A DNA stretch of 64,000 bases from Harmothoe impar (GCA_947462335.1 OX381719.1:67259534-67323533), one strand, 5' to 3'; positions 45,039-54,748 are shown, counted from the stretch's first letter. The notes: generated by a model not told the origin, from the sequence alone. A program made the numbers and translations.

Positions 45039-45388
45039 GTTTCTATCAAGAAGTTGATGCAATGAGCTCCACAAGTCTTAGTGTATAAACTTTGTAGTTG
45101 TTGCTTGTTGAACGTCCCACGCTTGTCTGACGATTTCTTCAAGAACGCTCTGTGATATACACTCATAGGGGGTAAACCATAAGGATCGAAATAGTACACT
45201 ACTCCATCACTCTGAACATAGAAAGCTATCCAATGTTGTCCAGGTTGTGTGTGGGGGTGTGTGTTACTGACAAAGCAAGTCAGAGGTGTTGCTTCAGCAG
45301 GGCACTCATCACTAGGGAAAGTACCTAGGAAGTATCGTCGAGTGTGAGGGTGTTGGCTAAGAACAGTGTTCAGTTGTGAAGTCTTCAT
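44939..45388 (-). CDS. Adenain-like cysteine protease (Polinton)
   Basis: 149 aa starting at the ATG at 45,388; codons upstream have no ATG and lie over the capsid gene. Adenovirus-protease features are present: His52 in QHWIAFYV, Asp68 in YYFDPYG, Gln99 and Cys106 in Q-S-L-Y-T-K-T-CG-x-x-C. The Gln-to-Cys spacing of seven matches adenain. This enzyme matures capsid proteins in adenoviruses, and the same role is proposed for Polintons. It starts 4 nt after the end of the major capsid gene. Confidence 0.9.
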   Translation of the reverse strand: MKTSQLNTVLSQHPHTRRYFLGTFPSDECPAEATPLTCFVSNTHPHTQPGQHWIAFYVQSDGVVYYFDPYGLPPMSVYHRAFLKKSSDKRGTFNKQQLQSLYTKTCGAHCINFLIETCRTQDPQHTLHNLLQLPTNLTDRLVEPYMSLY

Positions 45389-45392
45389 CTTC

Positions 45393-46706
45393 TCAGGCCA
45401 TGTGGTAGTCTGTGACTGGTAGTCTGTCAGCTGTGAGTTGGATGTTGTTGTCGTAGAAAGCACAGATGACAGCTGAGATGGCGTGATTTGTAGGGGCGTT
45501 GAACCTCAGAGACACAGTCAACTTCCCTTGCTTCACTAAGTTGATGCGTGGGCATTCAGGAGTCCTGTCTGGAGTCAGGTCGAAAGCGAAGACTGTGTAC
45601 CCTGATTGGAACTGTTCTAAAGTGAGACCACAATCTTGACCTACAGCTAGTAGACCTGTCTCTCTGAACAAGTTCCTGTAAGCTTTCACACAGTTCCCTG
45701 CAACAAAGTCAGTCTTCACTTCATATTTATGGTCATCATACTTCAGACCTACTTCTCTCACTGAGTAGTTCTGGAAGTTGAACGGGTTCTCGCTTTTAGT
45801 GCCTGACGCTGCAGTCTCTTTGACTAAAGCTAGTAGGACACGGGTCGGGATCTGTCTTGTGTCGGGTTGAGTCCAACTGTACTCTTGTGACCCTCCGTCT
45901 AGAGTGTGTTGAGTGACTCGACACCTCGTCAGAGTGTAGTTGAATGGCCCGAACTGAGGGTTCATCACTGTTTTATTGTGGACTTCAGCTACTTCGTCTC
46001 TCACAGTCACTTGGCGCACGCTCATCTCAGCTTTAGTGATCTTCACTTTGAAGTCCAAGTCTGCAGCTTGCATCATGTAGAAAGCTGGAGAGCTACGTTC
46101 ATATATGAACTTGAACTCACAATGTGAAGGGAAGAGCTTGCACTGCTTGAGGAGGTCGATGTGGGGTCTGATGATGACTCCGTGAGTCCGTCTTGCACTG
46201 AACTCTTTCCGGCAAGCAACGAAACCTGTGTTAGCAGCAACTCGTCCTTCCATGTGGCCAGCTGTGTCCATCATCCACTTCTGTAGACCCTTCAACCGAG
46301 TAGTCTTGTCGTTCACTTCAGTTCCTACTAAGTCTAACAATGTCGATTTCAGTGCATAGTCTTCATTGTTCCCTGTCACTTTCTCTCCGTTGATCAACAG
46401 TTGAACAGAAGAGAAGAGGGAGTGGCCTATGTTGTTCACAGGTGCAGCTTCGTCACCTACTGCTAGACGTGTCCCAGCAGCATCTACAACTTCTATTTCC
46501 AAGTACAACTCTGCTTCACTCAAATCTGTGTACAGAGTAGTTGGCTCAAAAGTAAAGTCGAAAGAGTCAGTGTGGTCAGTCAAAGCATTGTTAGTTGTCT
46601 TAGTGACTGTCTGACTTTTCAGAATGTCTTTTTGAGTCACTCCTACTGCATGGAGATCTAACTCTCCTACAGCACATGTCTGGCCATGAGGATGTAACAG
46701 ACTCAT
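45393..46706 (-). CDS. Major capsid protein, hexon-like double jelly roll (Polinton)
   Basis: 437 aa from an ATG. The block APVNNIGHSLFSSVQLLINGE in the first third is the most characteristic Polinton capsid segment, where a short loop precedes the beta strands of jelly roll 1. Further beta-rich segments follow to the C-terminus. The length fits the family. It would form the trimeric capsomers of an icosahedral particle. Only 2 nt separate it from the upstream pVI-like gene, and 4 nt from the protease. The frame is intact. Confidence 0.88.
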   Translation of the reverse strand: MSLLHPHGQTCAVGELDLHAVGVTQKDILKSQTVTKTTNNALTDHTDSFDFTFEPTTLYTDLSEAELYLEIEVVDAAGTRLAVGDEAAPVNNIGHSLFSSVQLLINGEKVTGNNEDYALKSTLLDLVGTEVNDKTTRLKGLQKWMMDTAGHMEGRVAANTGFVACRKEFSARRTHGVIIRPHIDLLKQCKLFPSHCEFKFIYERSSPAFYMMQAADLDFKVKITKAEMSVRQVTVRDEVAEVHNKTVMNPQFGPFNYTLTRCRVTQHTLDGGSQEYSWTQPDTRQIPTRVLLALVKETAASGTKSENPFNFQNYSVREVGLKYDDHKYEVKTDFVAGNCVKAYRNLFRETGLLAVGQDCGLTLEQFQSGYTVFAFDLTPDRTPECPRINLVKQGKLTVSLRFNAPTNHAISAVICAFYDNNIQLTADRLPVTDYHMA

Positions 46707-46708
46707 GA

Positions 46709-47200
46709 TTAGAACAGTAGTGCTTTATTGCTAGCACGACTCTGCTTCTTCTTCTTGCGCCCTTTGCCTGTCTGCTGCTTAGTACGTCCTGCACGTCGGA
46801 CTGTCGCACGGCGTTTGGCTGGAGTCGGTTGAGACACTCTGTTTATGTAGTTCTGAGCTGAAGAATGAGCTCTCTTCAATAGAGCTTGGCTTTGACCTCT
46901 GACATGTTTGTTTACACTCTTCTTGAGTGGTTTTCCAGCCATGACATCTGAAAGTACTCCTGCACCTGTAGAGAGTAGTGCTGTGCCAGCTGTCTTAGCA
47001 ACTTTACGACCAATAGTGCTCAAAAGGGGGACAGCTCCTCGCAGTAATCCTGATATGATAGATCCAATACCATGACCACGTTGCCTAGCTACTCCACCGA
47101 AAGCTGGTAGAACACCGTGACCAAACTGAGATTTAGCATAGTAAGCACCATACTCCCCTCTAGGGGCTAAGTATGGAGGTGGGCCAAAGCGCTGAAGCAT
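46709..47200 (-). CDS. pVI-like minor capsid/membrane-active protein (Polinton)
   Basis: 163 aa starting at the ATG at 47,200. The longer frame to 47,284 reads into the inner element's terminal repeat and is excluded. The N-terminal part has an amphipathic/Gly-rich segment (GHGIGSIISGLLRGAVPLLSTIGRK), preceded by LPAFGGVA, which resembles an adenain cleavage site. The C-terminus is strongly basic (KGRKKKK). This combination resembles adenovirus pVI/pX-type proteins. The inner element lies 14 bp upstream of the start, so its natural upstream neighbour, penton, is now 9.5 kb away. Confidence 0.72.
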   Translation of the reverse strand: MLQRFGPPPYLAPRGEYGAYYAKSQFGHGVLPAFGGVARQRGHGIGSIISGLLRGAVPLLSTIGRKVAKTAGTALLSTGAGVLSDVMAGKPLKKSVNKHVRGQSQALLKRAHSSAQNYINRVSQPTPAKRRATVRRAGRTKQQTGKGRKKKKQSRASNKALLF

Positions 47201-47214
47201 ACTGTTACTATATG

Positions 47215-47673
47215 AGTAGTATAGTATGTATCGGAACGGGACTATAGTTAAGTACTGTTTATTACTCAATCGACATGCAGCCAATCAGAGGCCTCCATTT
47301 GGTCACGTGACCGGAAGTGACCTACTTAGGGGATTAGTGGTGACGTCACGTGACCTAGTTAGCCAATCAGAGGCCTCCATTTGGTCACGTGACCGGAAGT
47401 GACCTACTTAGGGGATTAGCGGTGCATTCTGGGTAACCCTGCAGCCAATCAGAGGCCTCCATTGGGTGACCGGAAGTGACCTACTTAGGGGATGGTGCAT
47501 TCTGGGTAACCTACTGACCTACTTAGGGGACCGGAAGTGACGTCATATGACCTAATTTAGGATCACGTGATCGGAAGTGACCTGATGAGTCACGTGACCG
47601 GAAGTGACGTCACACGACTTAATGGCCAACCGGAAGCGACCTGATTGATCACGTGACCGGAAGAAGAAGAAGT
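47215..47673. repeat. Left terminal inverted repeat of the nested element
   Basis: About 459 bp, inverted relative to 56,266-56,717 with high identity and a few small indels. It is built from repeated modules: CCAATCAGAGGCCTCCAT (CCAAT box), CACGTGACCGGAAGTGAC (E-box plus ETS-type), CTACTTAGGGGAT and TGACGTCA (CRE). CGGAAGTGAC occurs six times. It ends inward in a GAA run. Confidence 0.92.
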
Positions 47674-47887
47674 TTTTTTTTTGTTTAGGATCCCGTGACT
47701 GGAAGCGACGTCGTCACATGAGTGACGCTTTAAGAGACTGCGCGACTTACTAGTAAAAGAAGCCGTATGATAATAAAAACACAACAATATTTTCTTTTAA
47801 TTTTTTTTTATTTATTTTTTTTTCAATCTTGATAAACACTCTATTTTTGAAAAGATGCACACGCTTATTTTTTTTTTTTTTTTTTTT

Positions 47888-50800
47888 TCATATCTCTAAA
47901 GGACTCGTTGTCACACCGTCAGAATGCACGCGACGCTTATAATACAAGTAGCGCACGCCGTCTTTCTCTATGGTGTAGGTGACTATTTTGTTTCGCACCA
48001 CTTTGAAATTTCTATTTACAGCAATGAGAGTTTTTCGTTGGCGAAGAACATCCAAGAAGGCGTCTGGTTCTTGGGGGTTTTGTTTCTTCTGTACGCCTTT
48101 TGCACTCCATTTTTTGGATTTTCTTTCACCAGTGTCGCTGACTCGATCGTAGCAAATGTAAGTCTTAGGGTTGAGACTTAGGATCCCGTCACCTTCCCAC
48201 TCCGCTTTCATGAGCCCCGAAGTTCTCAGATCGTGAAGGTACCGTCTCTCACAACATCCGCCGGGCGGCGCACACCATTCTCGCACTCTTTCCGTTTTTG
48301 TCTTCACGAAAAGCTCTAAGTGCTCGTCGCACACCGCTGTCGGAAGCCACTTTCGTTTCTCTCTGAAGTACGTCTCTCTCAGGCGAGGTTTCACTAGGTC
48401 ATCCAACGTGGCACCGCTGAGAGCCATGTAAAGACTGTCGGTGTCCATTTGACAAAGGGCATAATCGCGCCGATCGACGAATCTATCCAAGAAGTCGTAT
48501 GTGAACTCTAACATTTTCAACTTCGCGTACTGGTATACCATGAACCCTATCTGAATAGGGAGGTTGTTCTTGACCGTTTTCGGTTGTAGTTCGACTTCAA
48601 ACAGATCGGAAGTCAACTCGGACGCCTTTTTGAAGCGCCACGAATTGGCCAATAGTTCGAACTTCCGACTGTCAGTGTATCTCACCGCCGTGTGTTTTTC
48701 TTTGTTGCAGATTGTTTTACCGTACGTAGCGTTTCCCATTAACTTGTAACAGTCTGACAGAATTTTCTCGTTCTCGTTCACGTCGCCACGTCTTCGCGCC
48801 GCCGTCACTTCGTCCGCGAAACCGGCAAAGGAGCGTTTAGGTAGGTATTCTACCACCAGCTGCACTTTGGTGACTATCAAACCGTGCTCTAAATACCACT
48901 TGAGAAGCGGCGTTCCCAAGAGAATATTTTTTCCGTGGTAACTCCCTATCAGACATCTCTGAGGCGTGTTCAACAGCTTTTCTTCCTGCGCAAAGTCTGA
49001 CATGTGAGGGCCTATGTCCGATTTTGAAACGGTCGCGTTCTTGAAAACGGGGGTCATTTCTTCGAAGTACTCTCGTAGGTGAGGCGGCGTAGTGATGTCC
49101 ACTTGAACTAAACCGAACATTTTCTCCTCTTTCACAGCGGAAAGGATGTCGCTCTCGCTCATCGCGTTTCGAGACACTTTCAAAGCGTCAACCTTCCAGC
49201 GTTGTTGGGAGGCCTTGACCCGCTCATCTCGACGCTTCATCTCTCGCCATTCGCACTCCCACACGACGACCAGCTTGTAACCTAACGCTTTCAAGTAAGC
49301 GCTTACTCTGGTCGTTCTGTCGCGTCTCTCCTCTCTCAGTGAAGCGCACTGATATCGGTGCGACGGTATGCACTCGTGAGCGTGGAACCAACACCCGTGA
49401 AACTGGAAAACCGTATTAGAGGCCGCGTGAAATCCGTCCACGCGAATTCTCCGACAGCCTACCGCCATCTCGCCGCCGTTCAGAGCGTGGCGCAGTTTCA
49501 CGTCGCGGTCGTGCTCTACGAAGCGTAACCACTCCAAAGCGCTGTGAGAGTTTCTTTGCCTGATTTCGGGCTTGAACTCGGTCTCGGGCCGTCTCACCGC
49601 GTAATAGCCCGTGCAGTGCGCTTCGCTCATGCAGCGCAAGTACAGAGAGTTAGCGTCTAGTCCTAGGATGTGTTGGCACGGTCTCGCTTCTTCGCCGTAC
49701 TTGTGCTCCCTTATCCGCGTGGTGCCCTTCTCGTGAAATCTATGGAAGATGATGGAAGGACCGCCGACTAGATTCTCTTTGATCAGAGCGTGGAGGACGG
49801 CGTCGAACTGGGGAAACGTTGTGAACGCGTCTTCTAGGTTTTGGAAGAGGAAGCGTAAAGTCAAACCGGCGAGAGAAACTCCGTCTTTCAACATGTCGAT
49901 GCCGCGATCTTGGAAAAATTTAGCGTGATTTTTCAGAGCTTCTATGAAAGGTTTCACGTCTTTGTTGTTGTAGTGGATCAAGTAGTCTTCCATAGTTTGC
50001 ATCTTCTCGTTGGACCAAACTTTCTGACATGCGGCATAGTCGGATTCGGACATTTTGACGCCCGTCAGCTCGCTGTCGAAAGCCGATCTCGGCGGCAGCG
50101 TTCTGTTTGCCAGTTTCCTGGTAGACGTCATCCATTCGTAAGGAAAGTGACCTTTCTCTTCGTTCCTGGTGAAAGCTCGCAAATAGGTCGCGTAGTTGTA
50201 ACCGGGTGCCAAATAGTTGACTACGTCCAAGAAAACCGTGTGCTGTGTGTAAACCGCCAAGTATTGATTGCTTCTCTTTATGACGCTGAATTCTCGGTTT
50301 CTTCGGTCTCCGGAGGCGAAGAACGAGTGAAGGCGTATTTTGATCAGGTTCAAGTCGTAACGCCCCGAGTTGAAGCCCACCACTGGAGCTTGACGGATGT
50401 ATCTCAGAAGACGCTTCTTCAGTTGAACTAACGGGTGTCTGGTCTGAGCCGCAGCGAAGCCGCCTGGAGAAGGGGTGGTGAACGTCGCCTCCTCCAGCAG
50501 GAGAGCTTCACCTATCGCCGCATCTAACTTCGCTAACGTCGGTCGGTAAAGTTCTAGCACAGCTTCCCCGATCGCTTTGGCGTTCTCGTTTATGTGATTT
50601 AAAACTCGGTCCAACAAGGGGTCGGATTCTGCGTCGGACGCTCTGACGAAGCAGACGGGCCCCTCCCACCCCGGAAAGTCGGATGCGACGCTAGCCGACA
50701 AAGGGACGTGATCCCACAGCAGGGACACGTGCTCCGTCGACGGTTCTATGCACGGTCTGAAGAAAGCCTCGAAATCGAAGGCGATCTTGTAAGGGTAGAT

Positions 50801-52015
50801 TCCGGAATGTCCGTCGGGGGGAAAAATGGAGAAGTCTGCTAGCGCTTCGAAAATCGTTCTCGAATTTTGGTAGATGCCACCTACGTAGCGCAACTTGACT
50901 TGTCGGCAAGAGGAAAGCTGGTTCCTGTGTCGCTTCAGCAAGAACTCGGTGGTGAACGCCGCCTTACACTTGCAACATTCGTATATGCCCGCGTACGCGT
51001 TGAAGTCCGTGACGAGAGAGACGTGCAAACCGCCTTTCGCCGTCAGGTGTAGGTTGACTTTACCTCGGGCGGCCACAGTTCTGGAAGGCGGTCTGATCAG
51101 AGTAACGCGTCTTCTCAACTTCCGCCCCGGCACTTGACGCGACGCGGTGTAAACCGCTATTTGTACGTCAAACAAGTTCTCTAACGCGGGTAAGTCGCGG
51201 ATGTTCAGACCCGGAAAGGATTCAGGTGTGGCAGCGGGACAGAACTGACGTAACAAATCTGAAGCGCGCTTGCTGGTGTTGTATAAGTGAAAGGAAATGC
51301 AGCGGAAGATGCAGAGGTTGTCCTTGTTGGGAAAATCTAACACGCCGCTTCTCTTTCCAACTCGACCGGCCTGAGTGATCCTACCGCCTATGGGGAATTC
51401 CCCCGGTCCCATGTAAACGCAGATGTTCAAATTGGTAGGAAAAAGAACGTGCCACTTGGTGTCAGCGTCGCAAAGTTTCCGTACCTCCTCGCAAGCGACG
51501 GTGTTTTGCATCTTTGAGAGGAGCTCTTCCAAAGTTTCTGAATGAGTTACAGTAGGGAGCGGTTGTATGAGAGTTGCGTTGTTCTGGGAGGCGTGGAAGT
51601 AGCGCAGTTTGCTCTTGTCTTCTCTGTGTTGTAACAGTAAGCCTACCGAGAAACCCACTTTGTATCTGAATCTTTGTGTCAAGTGAATGCGACGCATAGT
51701 ATCTACAGCGTCACTCAACTCGCCGGTTGGTAGCCTGAAGTTTGTTACACTCACGCGAGTCCCGTGCATCCTGACGCCCGTTTGTATCGCAGGCCAATTC
51801 GCCGTGAACGTTTCCTCCCCGTTCGGTACAGCACATATGCGCGGAGGGACGGTCACCCCGTCCAGAGATTCGCGTCGACAAGCGCTCTTTCGGCAATCCC
51901 CTTCGCCGCATAGAGGGCAAAACTTAGCTACTACTCTACAATTTTCTACGTGTCTCTCGTGGTTGTACGCTCTTTTAAACATTTTGAAACACTTTTCGCA
52001 TACGTACTGTGTCAT
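47888..52015 (-). CDS. Protein-primed family B DNA polymerase (nested element)
   Basis: 1,375 aa from the ATG at 52,015; the four upstream codons lack an ATG. Order: Cys/His zinc-binding N-terminus; a segment around residues 235-345 with D-N-x-C...H resembling OTU cysteine proteases; a CCxC...H finger; exonuclease motifs FDFEA (about 418), GFNSGRYDLN (about 551) and Y-x3-D (about 686); polymerase motif A DANSLYL (about 791); the FHGCWFH insert (about 877); motif B KLMGNATYG (about 1,095); motif C MDTDSLY (about 1,193). All catalytic residues are present. It would replicate a linear genome from a protein primer. Confidence 0.95.
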   Translation of the reverse strand: MTQYVCEKCFKMFKRAYNHERHVENCRVVAKFCPLCGEGDCRKSACRRESLDGVTVPPRICAVPNGEETFTANWPAIQTGVRMHGTRVSVTNFRLPTGELSDAVDTMRRIHLTQRFRYKVGFSVGLLLQHREDKSKLRYFHASQNNATLIQPLPTVTHSETLEELLSKMQNTVACEEVRKLCDADTKWHVLFPTNLNICVYMGPGEFPIGGRITQAGRVGKRSGVLDFPNKDNLCIFRCISFHLYNTSKRASDLLRQFCPAATPESFPGLNIRDLPALENLFDVQIAVYTASRQVPGRKLRRRVTLIRPPSRTVAARGKVNLHLTAKGGLHVSLVTDFNAYAGIYECCKCKAAFTTEFLLKRHRNQLSSCRQVKLRYVGGIYQNSRTIFEALADFSIFPPDGHSGIYPYKIAFDFEAFFRPCIEPSTEHVSLLWDHVPLSASVASDFPGWEGPVCFVRASDAESDPLLDRVLNHINENAKAIGEAVLELYRPTLAKLDAAIGEALLLEEATFTTPSPGGFAAAQTRHPLVQLKKRLLRYIRQAPVVGFNSGRYDLNLIKIRLHSFFASGDRRNREFSVIKRSNQYLAVYTQHTVFLDVVNYLAPGYNYATYLRAFTRNEEKGHFPYEWMTSTRKLANRTLPPRSAFDSELTGVKMSESDYAACQKVWSNEKMQTMEDYLIHYNNKDVKPFIEALKNHAKFFQDRGIDMLKDGVSLAGLTLRFLFQNLEDAFTTFPQFDAVLHALIKENLVGGPSIIFHRFHEKGTTRIREHKYGEEARPCQHILGLDANSLYLRCMSEAHCTGYYAVRRPETEFKPEIRQRNSHSALEWLRFVEHDRDVKLRHALNGGEMAVGCRRIRVDGFHAASNTVFQFHGCWFHAHECIPSHRYQCASLREERRDRTTRVSAYLKALGYKLVVVWECEWREMKRRDERVKASQQRWKVDALKVSRNAMSESDILSAVKEEKMFGLVQVDITTPPHLREYFEEMTPVFKNATVSKSDIGPHMSDFAQEEKLLNTPQRCLIGSYHGKNILLGTPLLKWYLEHGLIVTKVQLVVEYLPKRSFAGFADEVTAARRRGDVNENEKILSDCYKLMGNATYGKTICNKEKHTAVRYTDSRKFELLANSWRFKKASELTSDLFEVELQPKTVKNNLPIQIGFMVYQYAKLKMLEFTYDFLDRFVDRRDYALCQMDTDSLYMALSGATLDDLVKPRLRETYFREKRKWLPTAVCDEHLELFVKTKTERVREWCAPPGGCCERRYLHDLRTSGLMKAEWEGDGILSLNPKTYICYDRVSDTGERKSKKWSAKGVQKKQNPQEPDAFLDVLRQRKTLIAVNRNFKVVRNKIVTYTIEKDGVRYLYYKRRVHSDGVTTSPLEI

Positions 52016-52049
52016 GTTTTTTTTCACTCGGTTACCAACTACTTAGCCG

Positions 52050-52165
52050 TCTAACTATCTATCTATCTATCTAGCCATCTATCAATCTGTCGTCTATGTA
52101 ACTATCTTTCTGTCTGCTGTCTGTGTATCCGTCTGTCTGTCTGTCTGTCTGTCTCATACAGCGTA
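52050..52165. repeat. CTAT and CTGT tetranucleotide runs upstream of PolB
   Basis: 'ctatctatctat' and 'ctgtctgtctgt' tracts occupy much of the 195-bp space between the PolB and PC4-like genes. Confidence 0.85.
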
Positions 52166-52210
52166 CGTCAAACGCTGTGTGTGTGTGCGCGCGTGAGCGT
52201 TGAGCGTCTC

Positions 52211-53791
52211 TCATTCCGAATCTATGCCGAGATATTTCAGAATGATCTCTGTTTTGTCATCCAACTCTTTGAGCGCTCTGGCGGACAGCGTCACCCCCTG
52301 CTGTGTGGGTTTTTTGTCAGGACCTTCGTACTTGCGCACGTGGACGAGGTTCTTACCGCTGTAGTAGCTCACAGCTGCGTACACTTCGCCCGCCTCATCC
52401 AGCACTGCGAACCAGGGGGTGTGATTAGGTTTTCCTTGCGCGGCTGCTGTGTCGCGTATGCGCACCACTGCGCGGATATCGGCGATGCGTGCTATGAGCT
52501 CGCGCAGCGCGTCGGCCGTGAAGTGCACTCGCTTGCTTCTGGTCAGAGACGCCTCTTTCACCTGGCCGTCTTTTGTGTAGCGCGGCCTCCTAGACAGTCT
52601 AGCCACGTCCTCCCAGATCTCCAGCGTCAAAGCTCCGTCTAAGCAGAACTCTAACCCGAGTGTTTTCTCTGCTTCTTCTCGTCCATCTCCTTCTTTTTCT
52701 TGTATTTTTCTCTTCTTAGTGGGCCTTGTTGTTCTGGAACTCACCTTAGAACGTTTCACACCCGCAGGATGAGTAACACCATCAGCGTGAGCTGAATCAG
52801 CAGCAGAACCGATAGCAGGAGCAGCGTCAGCGCTGGTGGTATCGGAGGTCTCGTTGTTGGAACAGCGCAGCCACACGCCGTCCGTGCTGTGTGTAGCGGT
52901 AGAAGATGAAGCGCCGCCGCCGCCCTCGTAAGGTGGCGGTGAGGGCAGTCGCCACGGACCGGACGGGGGGGCGCTAGCAGTGGAGGAAGTGAGGTCGAAA
53001 GGTCGAAGAGGGAAGCCGAAAAACGTACCGCTCACCCCTTGCCCTTCGGGTTCTTCGTACGCCTCGTCGTCAGCGTCGTTCTCTGTCTCACCCTGTTGCT
53101 GCTCCTCCTCCTCCTCTTCTTCTCGGTTCAGGGGCTGAGTGTCCGAATAGCTGTAACTCTCAGCGCGAGCGGCGTCGAGGGCGTCCGTCGATGTAGTGGT
53201 GGAGGAGAGGGGCTGTGCAACGTGCGGCAGGTCATCAAAGTCATCAACAGTAGTGGGGAGGTAAAAACCCGGTTGCCAGTACTGCGCTGTGCCAGGAGCG
53301 TTGTCGTCAGTAGTAGTAGCAGTAGCAGCAGGTGCAGCAGAAGCAGCCGCAGCAGCAGCCGCAGCAGACGCAACAGTAGCAGGCGCAGCAGCAGCCTCAG
53401 CAGGCGCAGCCGTAGCAGGCGCAGCAGTAGCAGGCGCAGCAGCAGCAGCAGCAGCAGCAGCAGCGGCAGGCGGGACGGCGGTAGCAGCGGCAGCGCGCTT
53501 AGCAGCAACGTGTACCGTCGCGAGTGTAACAACGTCGCTAGCACGACGACTGCTACCAGTAGTACTACTAGTACTACTACCACTACTACTACTACTGCTA
53601 CTACTAGTGCTACTGCTACTACTACTACTACTACTGCCGCGAGCGCTCGCTACAGCAGGAGGGTGATAAGACCAACCGGCTGCGGCGGTAGTCTCATGTT
53701 CAGTAGCAAGAGCAGGCACTGACGCTAAACGAACGCTGTTCCGCGTAGTCTTCTTGTTCTTGAACGCCGCTAGCTGTTGTCTTTTGCTCAT
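52211..53791 (-). CDS. PC4-like candidate ssDNA-binding protein with long low-complexity N-terminus
   Basis: 526 aa; the start is set at the ATG at 53,791 in a strong context (ACCACCATGA). A TATA box lies about 65 bp upstream. Residues about 40-370 are low complexity (Ser, Ala and acidic tracts), followed by a nuclear-localisation-like PTKKRK. The C-terminal 150 residues contain a block, SYYSGKNLVHVRKY...GVTLSARALKEL, that resembles the ssDNA-binding PC4/p15 fold. An earlier block (LEIWEDV...RVHFTADALRELI) may be a second copy. A role with PolB in replication or in transcription is inferred. The long trinucleotide runs also give false frames on the other strand. Confidence 0.65.
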   Translation of the reverse strand: MSKRQQLAAFKNKKTTRNSVRLASVPALATEHETTAAAGWSYHPPAVASARGSSSSSSSSSTSSSSSSSSGSSTSSTTGSSRRASDVVTLATVHVAAKRAAAATAVPPAAAAAAAAAAAPATAAPATAAPAEAAAAPATVASAAAAAAAASAAPAATATTTDDNAPGTAQYWQPGFYLPTTVDDFDDLPHVAQPLSSTTTSTDALDAARAESYSYSDTQPLNREEEEEEEQQQGETENDADDEAYEEPEGQGVSGTFFGFPLRPFDLTSSTASAPPSGPWRLPSPPPYEGGGGASSSTATHSTDGVWLRCSNNETSDTTSADAAPAIGSAADSAHADGVTHPAGVKRSKVSSRTTRPTKKRKIQEKEGDGREEAEKTLGLEFCLDGALTLEIWEDVARLSRRPRYTKDGQVKEASLTRSKRVHFTADALRELIARIADIRAVVRIRDTAAAQGKPNHTPWFAVLDEAGEVYAAVSYYSGKNLVHVRKYEGPDKKPTQQGVTLSARALKELDDKTEIILKYLGIDSE

Positions 53792-53850
53792 GGTGGTGAC
53801 TGTAGAGAGCAGCAAAAAAGAATGAGTGAGTGAATGGAGGTTTCCAAGCC

Positions 53851-53860
53851 CCTTATATAC
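53851..53860 (-). promoter_or_regulatory. TATA box of the PC4-like gene
   Basis: GTATATAAGG in minus-strand reading, about 60-70 bp before the ATG at 53,791. Confidence 0.65.
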
Positions 53861-53876
53861 GCCTTCTCGCTTCTAG

Positions 53877-54245
53877 AGCTAAGCTACTTACCGACCCTGT
53901 TCAGCTGCCGCCGGCTGGCCGGCGGCCATTCACAAAGAGAAACAAAAAGACATAAGGCATGACGTTTTCAGCTGGATCCCTTTCCCCCCCCTCTTTTGAG
54001 AGATCGACTGTGATGATGAGCTAAGCCGCTTACCACCCTGTTCAGCAATTCAACGCGCATTAGCTGTATAAAGGGTTAAGCGGTTGCTGCCTGCCGTCGA
54101 CTGACCGGCGGCGGCCATTCACAAAGACATAAGGTATGACGTTTTCAGCTGGATCCCTTTTTGAGGGATCCACTGTGGTGAGCTAAGCCGCTTACCACCC
54201 TGTTCAGCCATTCAGCGCGCGTTAGCTGTATAAAGGATTAACGGT
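53877..54245. repeat. Direct repeats between the divergent PC4-like and death-domain genes
   Basis: Three copies of 'gctaagc.gcttacc.accctgttcagc' at 53,877, 54,019 and 54,180. Two copies of 'ggcggccattcacaaag' with 'gacgttttcagctggatccct', and two of 'gcgttagctgtataaagg'-like sequence, lie between them. They sit in the intergenic region between oppositely transcribed genes, so they may be shared promoter/enhancer units or a replication element. Confidence 0.7.
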
Positions 54246-54748
54246 AACGGTGATGAGCTTACAGTGTGTATACAAAAAAAAACTACAGGAGGCGTGTGGC
54301 GTGAAGCAGGACCCCCCTAAGACGAACGTGTCTGTCTGTGAGTAGAGGCGTGTGCATGTGGTGAGCGACTTAAGTGTAAGACAAAAATCGCCACCTCCTG
54401 CCGTGGTGAGTAGACCGGGCCGGCCAGGCGGGCGGGCGGCCGGCTAGTTCAATAGGGAGGGGTGACAGCTGCCTAAGGCTGTGCATGAAAAAAAATCCGA
54501 TTTTCACCTGACCTCTGACGTTTGTTACAATGAATGTCAGAGGGAGGGAGACGTCCTCGGGTAGGGGGTAGGAGGTATTAAGGCTATGAGTGAGGAAAAA
54601 ACACCGTTTTCAGCTGGTCTCCACGGATAGCGATGCCACACCCCCTCGTCATCTAAGCTCTTAAGGAGCGGAGCGGCTGAAAAAGCGTCATGCGGACAGG
54701 GCGCTAGACAGCTGGAGCGCTGTTGGAAATGGGATTAAACTCCCTCTG

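Noticed and set aside
47201..47284. 28-codon N-terminal extension of the pVI-like protein
   Set aside because: It reads into the terminal repeat of the nested element and so was not part of the original gene; the ATG at 47,200 is the natural start.
53039..53722. Plus-strand and third-frame ORFs opposite the PC4-like gene
   Set aside because: Shadows of trinucleotide runs coding for Ser and Ala tracts on the minus strand; no independent start or domain.
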